Assembly: GCA_033791585.1 (NCBI GenBank)
Contig: JASJGK010000053.1
Span: forward strand, 1-16,304
Direction: 5' to 3'
Source of the DNA: JASJGK01 sp033791585
Lineage (GTDB): Bacteria; SAR324; XYD2-FULL-50-16
Length of the DNA stretch: 16,304 nucleotides
Position numbers and translations under genes: made by a program. The notes below the pieces were generated by a model. The model was not told the origin of the DNA, did no database searches, and saw only the letters and a list, made by a program, of their open reading frames with translations. Shown here piece after piece: positions 13,242-16,304 of this stretch (its first letter is position 1; each line of letters begins with the position of its first letter).

Positions 13242-13268
13242 TTTAGAGTAATTGTTTTACACTCTAAA
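13242..13268 (-). promoter_or_regulatory. Operator-like inverted repeat upstream of the PAP2 operon
   Basis: TTTAGAGT (13242-13249) and ACTCTAAA (13261-13268) are perfect inverse complements with an 11-base spacer, about 80-105 bases before the TTG start of the phosphatase gene. A dimeric regulator site is likelier than a terminator, since it is AT-rich and has no T-tract. A possible -10 (TAAAAT) lies between it and the gene, at about 13212-13217. Confidence 0.4.
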
Positions 13269-13500
13269 TTTGTAGCATTGATATTTTAAAGCGCTGGTAC
13301 TGTAAAGTACTGAAAAATTAAAAGTGGATATTTTAGGCCCCAACCAAGCCCTACAGCCAAAGAAGGGGCACGGCGTGGAACATTAAAAGGTGGGCTCTGG
13401 CTTCAGCATGGAGTTATAAAATCACTCCCTAAGAGGACTTGATTTTTAAGATCTTTTTAGTGGAAAAAACAACTAAGCCTTTAACAAACGATGGTTCAGT

Positions 13501-13607
13501 AAAATAAAAAATGGAGAGTTACCAAGTGGGGGAAGCTATTGCCGGCCTAAACCCATAGCGACGGGGGAGGCTTAGGCCGACTACCTACCGAAGTAGGCTA
13601 ATAACTT
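13501..13607 (-). ncRNA. Candidate structured small RNA, about 107 nt, C-rich loops
   Basis: Read on the minus strand, the RNA would begin at about 13607, where AGTTA (13606-13602) pairs with TAACT (13521-13517) at the other end; two G-U pairs extend this closing helix. Inside are CCTAC-TTCG-GTAGG (13597-13584), a C(UUCG)G tetraloop hairpin, then a 12-bp stem (13579-13568 with 13554-13543) whose 13-base loop is CCCCCGTCGCTAT. GCTAT of that loop can pair with ATAGC downstream (13539-13535), giving a pseudoknot. A second CCCCC lies at 13532-13528. The sequence ends in TTTTTTATTTT (13511-13501). TATACT (13619-13614) gives a well-placed -10 element. The UUCG loop, G-U pairs, promoter and T-tract all favour the minus strand. 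I do not recognise a known RNA family. Confidence 0.5.
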
Positions 13608-13613
13608 AATTTG

Positions 13614-13619
13614 AGTATA
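13614..13619 (-). promoter_or_regulatory. -10 element for the small RNA candidate
   Basis: TATACT on the minus strand is one base from the -10 consensus and lies seven bases before the first paired base of the RNA. The -35 region (TTTCTT at 17 bases) is poor. Confidence 0.4.
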
Positions 13620-13632
13620 GAGGAAAAAATAA

Positions 13633-13657
13633 CAAAAAGAAAGCCCGCAGATGGCTT
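13633..13657 (-). terminator. fliA transcript terminator
   Basis: On the minus strand AAGCC (13657-13653) pairs with GGCTT (13645-13641) around a 7-base loop and is followed by TCTTTTTG. It lies about 42 bases after the fliA stop codon and upstream of the small RNA candidate, separating the two. Confidence 0.6.
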
Positions 13658-13698
13658 AACCACGCCTTTTTTTGCATTTTTCAGGCAATTGGCTGAGG

Positions 13699-14448
13699 TT
13701 ATTGGTGATCTGCCTCAATAAATTCTTTCATGTAGCTTCTGAGCATGGCTATGGCCTTTGTGCGTAGTTGACTAACCCTTGATTCGGTTAAGTCCAACAC
13801 AGCGCCAATTTCTTTTAGGTTCAATTCTTCGTTGTAGTAAAGAGCCAAAACCATTTGCTCTTTTTCAGGCAGACGTTCCACAGCTTCACGGACAACATCT
13901 TGGGCTTCTTCCCCCATGATGGAAGTGAAGGGGTTTGCATCTTCATCTTTGGTCAGGGTTTCAGAAAAGTCTAGTCCGCTATCGTCACCTGAGTTTGCGC
14001 CAAGGCCTTCAATAGAAAGCATGGGAATGGGCTTGGCCTTTTCTAAAAACAGCACAAGCTCTTTGGGAGCAACTTCCAATTCCTTAGCCAATTGTTTGTC
14101 TGTTGGGTGGTCAATATCTTTCGCTCGTAAGCTTCTAAAGGCGGTTTCTAGCTTAGTTGCGCTTTCTCTTACCGACCTTGGAATCCAGTCTTTGCTGCGT
14201 AGGTCGTCTAGCATAGCGCCTCGGACACGAATTTCAGCATAGGTTTTAAACTTGACACCCTTATCTTTATCAAATTTATCAGCAGCTTCTAAAAGCCCAA
14301 TCATACCTGATTGGATCAGGTCATCTCGGTCTACATTCGAAGGCATTCGTGAAGCTAAACGGTTGGCAATGTGCTTCACTATAGGAGCATATTCCAGAAC
14401 CATTTGTTCTTTGCTGTTGGTTTGCTGTTTTGCGTAAGGATTTACCAT
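13699..14448 (-). CDS. fliA: Flagellar sigma factor sigma-28 (FliA)
   Basis: This is an alternative sigma factor of 249 residues, the usual length for FliA/WhiG. It directs RNA polymerase to late flagellar promoters (flagellin, motor and chemotaxis genes). Region 2 is at about 15-95: DDLIQSGMIGLLEAADKFD, then FKTYAEIRVRGAMLDDLRS and DWIPRSVRE, the FliA-typical junction to region 3. Region 4 is at about 193-245: LPEKEQMVLALYYNEELNLK, EIGAVLDLTESRVSQL. An acidic linker (SGDDSGLDFSETLTKDEDAN) sits before region 4. The start ATG lies two bases after the flhG stop codon, so translation is probably coupled. A cognate anti-sigma factor (FlgM) is not in the window. The gene closes the flhF-flhG-fliA group. 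Confidence 0.95.
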   Translation of the reverse strand: MVNPYAKQQTNSKEQMVLEYAPIVKHIANRLASRMPSNVDRDDLIQSGMIGLLEAADKFDKDKGVKFKTYAEIRVRGAMLDDLRSKDWIPRSVRESATKLETAFRSLRAKDIDHPTDKQLAKELEVAPKELVLFLEKAKPIPMLSIEGLGANSGDDSGLDFSETLTKDEDANPFTSIMGEEAQDVVREAVERLPEKEQMVLALYYNEELNLKEIGAVLDLTESRVSQLRTKAIAMLRSYMKEFIEADHQ

Positions 14449-14450
14449 AG

Positions 14451-15329
14451 TTAAAACTTCTTTTTAAAGAGCCCTACTCGGGTAAAAAATCCAACCTCTG
14501 CTTTCATTTCTTCGCCTGGATTGCGGTCAATATGCTGGGCAATAAGGCTAAAAGCCTTTGCTGTGGCCGAGGCGGGTGCCATTAAACTTAAAGGAGTTTG
14601 TGCACGTACAGCCTTAGTAAAATTTGGGTCGCGAGGGATAAAGCCTGTCAAAATTAAGGATACAGGTAAAAACTGGTCAAAAACCGTCTGCAATTTGGTG
14701 TGAACCCCTCGGGCCTCTTTCATACTTGTCACTTGGTTTACGATCAAATTAAAACGACTCACCTGGTACTTAGTCGCCATCACTTTCATCAGTGCATAGG
14801 CATCGGTCAGGGCTGTTGGCTCTGTGTTTGTTATCACACAAATTTCATCGGCAGCAGCGTTAAATCGCAATACAGAAGAGGCAATGCCTGCACCTGTATC
14901 AATTAGAATATAGTCATAGTTTTCTTGCAGGCTACTCAGTTCATTGATTAAGCCCATCTGTTGGTCTGAATCTAATTCACTCATTTCACTAACACCACTG
15001 GCAGCAGGTAGAATGTGCATGCCTAAAGGGCCAACCTGTAGCACCTCTTCAATGGTTCTATTGCCCATTAAAACGTCTTCAATAGTATAGGTAGGTGTCA
15101 GGTTTAATAAGATATCGATATTGGCTAAACCAAAATCAGCATCGATCAACAATACCTTCTTGCCCATCTTAGAAAATTGTACGGCCAGATTTACCACAAT
15201 GTTGGTTTTGCCGACACCACCCTTTCCGCTGGTAAAACTCAAACTACGAACCTTGCCCGATAGTTTTTTGAGCCCGTCACTGGGTTTATTAAATTGTTCT
15301 CTAAGGCCTTGAGCCTGATCTCGGATCAT
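14451..15329 (-). CDS. flhG: Flagellar number regulator FlhG (FleN/YlxH, MinD-like ATPase)
   Basis: FlhG is a MinD/ParA-type ATPase that limits flagellar number and stimulates the GTPase FlhF at the cell pole. The ATP-binding loop FTSGKGGVGKTN is the deviant Walker A motif with both lysines; LLIDADFGLAN and YILIDTGAGI give the other nucleotide motifs. The N-terminus MIRDQAQGLREQFNKP carries the DQAxxLR motif that contacts FlhF in this family, so I start the gene at the ATG at 15329, 16 bases after the flhF stop. The frame also has an ATG at 15368 that would overlap flhF by 23 bases and add 13 residues before the motif; neither has a strong ribosome-binding site. The C-terminus is basic (FFTRVGLFKKKF), fitting membrane association. 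Length here is 292 residues. Confidence 0.93.
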   Translation of the reverse strand: MIRDQAQGLREQFNKPSDGLKKLSGKVRSLSFTSGKGGVGKTNIVVNLAVQFSKMGKKVLLIDADFGLANIDILLNLTPTYTIEDVLMGNRTIEEVLQVGPLGMHILPAASGVSEMSELDSDQQMGLINELSSLQENYDYILIDTGAGIASSVLRFNAAADEICVITNTEPTALTDAYALMKVMATKYQVSRFNLIVNQVTSMKEARGVHTKLQTVFDQFLPVSLILTGFIPRDPNFTKAVRAQTPLSLMAPASATAKAFSLIAQHIDRNPGEEMKAEVGFFTRVGLFKKKF

Positions 15330-15345
15330 TATTTCGTTCTTATAA

Positions 15346-16304
15346 TTAAGCGTTGGTCTTATCTTCATCCAGTTCGCCAGATATATTTAGTAGTAAATCT
15401 ACTAAACGCTCACGGCCAGCTGTTTCGATGTCTTCTGGAACATTTTGCCCAGTAGTTAAGTAAGCCAAGGGCAACTTAAACCGAATTGAATGGTTGAAGA
15501 TGGACCCGTAACTGGTTGATTCATCAAGCTTGGTAAAGATTACACCGCTCAAGGGCACAATGGCAAACCTCTTACTCATTTCCATAAGGTCTTCGTCCTT
15601 TGTAGTAGAACTTAAAACCAAGAGGTTGGTAAAGTCAGAATGTCCTTCCATTAGATCTTTTAATTCTTTCAGTTGGATGGCATCCCTCTGGCTGCGGCCT
15701 GCTGTGTCGATGAGGATCAAATCCATGTCTTTATAAGACTCTAAAACAGCTTCTAACTCTTGGTGATCATGCACCACCTTACAGGGAACTTTAATGATCT
15801 TTGCGTATTCTTTTAGCTGGGCTACGGCGGCAATTCTATAGGTATCAACGGTAACTAGGCCAATTTTAGCATCGGGGTTTTTTAGTTTTTCCCCTGCCGC
15901 TATTTTAGCTAATGTCGTCGTTTTACCCACACCCGTCGCACCGACGAGAGAAATGATCTTGGGGCCATGTTCTGCTTTTTTTGTTGGCTCTTCCATCAGG
16001 TTAATCACCTGCATAAACATACGAGCTAAGTAGACTTTCACATAGGCAAAATTATTCAACTCTGCTTTGGGGACCTTTTTATTCACCTCTTCACAAAGTT
16101 TTTTGGCAAATTTTTCCTCGACTCCGTTGAAACAAAGTTGCTGGTAAAGGGCAGTCAAATTTTCATGGAGGTTCAGTTCTTTAATGTCACCTGTTTGGGA
16201 AACAAGGTCACTAACCATGTGCTTTAACTCGTTAAGCTCATAGCGTAAATGGGTAACATTAGCTTCATCATTCACATCCCTGCGAACCCCTTTTCTAAGG
16301 TCAT
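15346..16304 (-). CDS. flhF: Flagellar GTPase FlhF, 5' end cut by window edge
   Basis: FlhF is an SRP-family GTPase that marks the pole for flagellum assembly. The visible part is 318 residues ending with TAA at 15346. The NG domain shows G1 GATGVGKTTT (about 121-131 of the visible part), DTYRIAAVAQLKEYA, G3 LILIDTAGRSQRD, and G4 FTKLDES, then GQNVPEDIE near the end. The preceding helical N-segment (LRYELNELKHMVSDLV) is the family's linker to the NG domain. The frame stays open to the window edge (DLRKGVRRD before the first possible GTG at 16275), so that GTG is not a real start and the N-terminal B domain lies beyond the window. Its gene leads flhG and fliA, a common order in polar flagellates. 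Confidence 0.95.
   Translation of the reverse strand, partial: DLRKGVRRDVNDEANVTHLRYELNELKHMVSDLVSQTGDIKELNLHENLTALYQQLCFNGVEEKFAKKLCEEVNKKVPKAELNNFAYVKVYLARMFMQVINLMEEPTKKAEHGPKIISLVGATGVGKTTTLAKIAAGEKLKNPDAKIGLVTVDTYRIAAVAQLKEYAKIIKVPCKVVHDHQELEAVLESYKDMDLILIDTAGRSQRDAIQLKELKDLMEGHSDFTNLLVLSSTTKDEDLMEMSKRFAIVPLSGVIFTKLDESTSYGSIFNHSIRFKLPLAYLTTGQNVPEDIETAGRERLVDLLLNISGELDEDKTNA

Larger units (their letters stand above)
13163..13698. other. Long intergenic region between the PAP2 operon and fliA
   Basis: I see no protein-coding gene in these 536 bases. From left to right it holds an inverted repeat at 13242-13268 upstream of the PAP2 operon, a GC-rich island at about 13287-13425 with several short stems (GTACT-GTAA-AGTAC at about 13297-13310, GCCCC/GGGGC at 13337-13341 and 13365-13369, GGAGT/ACTCC at about 13410-13428), a compact structured RNA candidate at 13501-13619 on the minus strand, and the fliA terminator at 13633-13657. 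GC-rich, base-paired islands in an AT-rich spacer suggest non-coding RNA. Confidence 0.6.

Noticed and set aside
13501..13612. Cyclic-di-GMP-I (GEMM) riboswitch on the plus strand, because CCGGCCTAAACC at 13542-13553 matches that class
   Set aside because: The required 5' half with GGGCAAACC and the GNRA hairpin are absent, and the promoter, UUCG loop and T-tract fit the minus strand.
13501..13612. CsrB-like RNA on the plus strand because of several GGA motifs (GGGGGAAG, GGGGGAGG)
   Set aside because: There are too few GGA loops and no plus-strand promoter or terminator; kept only as an alternative reading.
14451..15368. ATG at 15368 as the start of flhG
   Set aside because: It overlaps flhF by 23 bases and places 13 extra residues before the DQAxxLR motif that normally lies at the N-terminus; it cannot be fully excluded.
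15346..16275. GTG at 16275 as the start of flhF
   Set aside because: The frame is open up to the window edge and the family's N-terminal B domain is missing, so the true start is outside.

Overview
The window looks like part of the chromosome of a flagellated, Gram-negative, AT-rich bacterium (about 40% GC by eye). The tight order flhF-flhG-fliA, several outer-membrane-type proteins with N-terminal signal peptides, and the mix of housekeeping and lineage-specific genes would fit Bdellovibrionota or another former deltaproteobacterial lineage. That placement is inference and has low confidence. I see no phage, insertion sequence, integrase, tRNA, rRNA or CRISPR array.

Layout. (1) 1-1557, plus strand: a nitrogen operon with the end of an ammonium transporter gene (amt), a TorF-type putative porin and a GlnK/P-II signalling protein. 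A small perfect hairpin and a near-identical ribosome-binding leader precede each of the last two genes. (2) 1558-2072: a run of hairpins including two terminator-like ones, then a tandem repeat (83-base period plus a diverged third copy) whose units carry terminator-like hairpins. (3) 2073-3566: an orphan one-helix membrane protein (minus), a non-coding stretch with nested inverted repeats, and a small DUF6868-type membrane protein (plus) with its own promoter and leader. (4) 3567-7094: a terminator-rich convergent spacer, a cold shock protein (minus), a plastid-type ferredoxin-NADP reductase (minus), and divergently a 598-residue protein with two TerB-like domains, a DUF2225-like double CxxC segment and a helical repeat tail. 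(5) 7095-10779, all minus: a small outer-membrane barrel protein, an arylamine N-acetyltransferase, a DnaQ-type exonuclease with an appended DUF5710-like module, and an orphan relative of the NiFe-hydrogenase large subunit that has lost most of its metal ligands. (6) 10881-13162, minus: a translationally coupled pair, a PAP2 phosphatase with an unusual C-terminal extension followed by a multi-pass membrane protein. (7) 13163-13698: a long intergenic region with an operator-like dyad, a GC-rich island and, most interesting, a compact minus-strand structured RNA candidate. (8) 13699-16304, minus: flhF (cut by the window edge), flhG and fliA, controlling flagellar placement, number and late gene expression.

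The observations most worth following are the approximately 107-nt C-rich small RNA candidate downstream of fliA, the ligand-less hydrogenase-like protein with no hydrogenase genes nearby, and the domain fusions TerB-TerB-DUF2225, PAP2-extension and exonuclease-DUF5710. All assignments come from reading motifs in the sequence. No database search was run.
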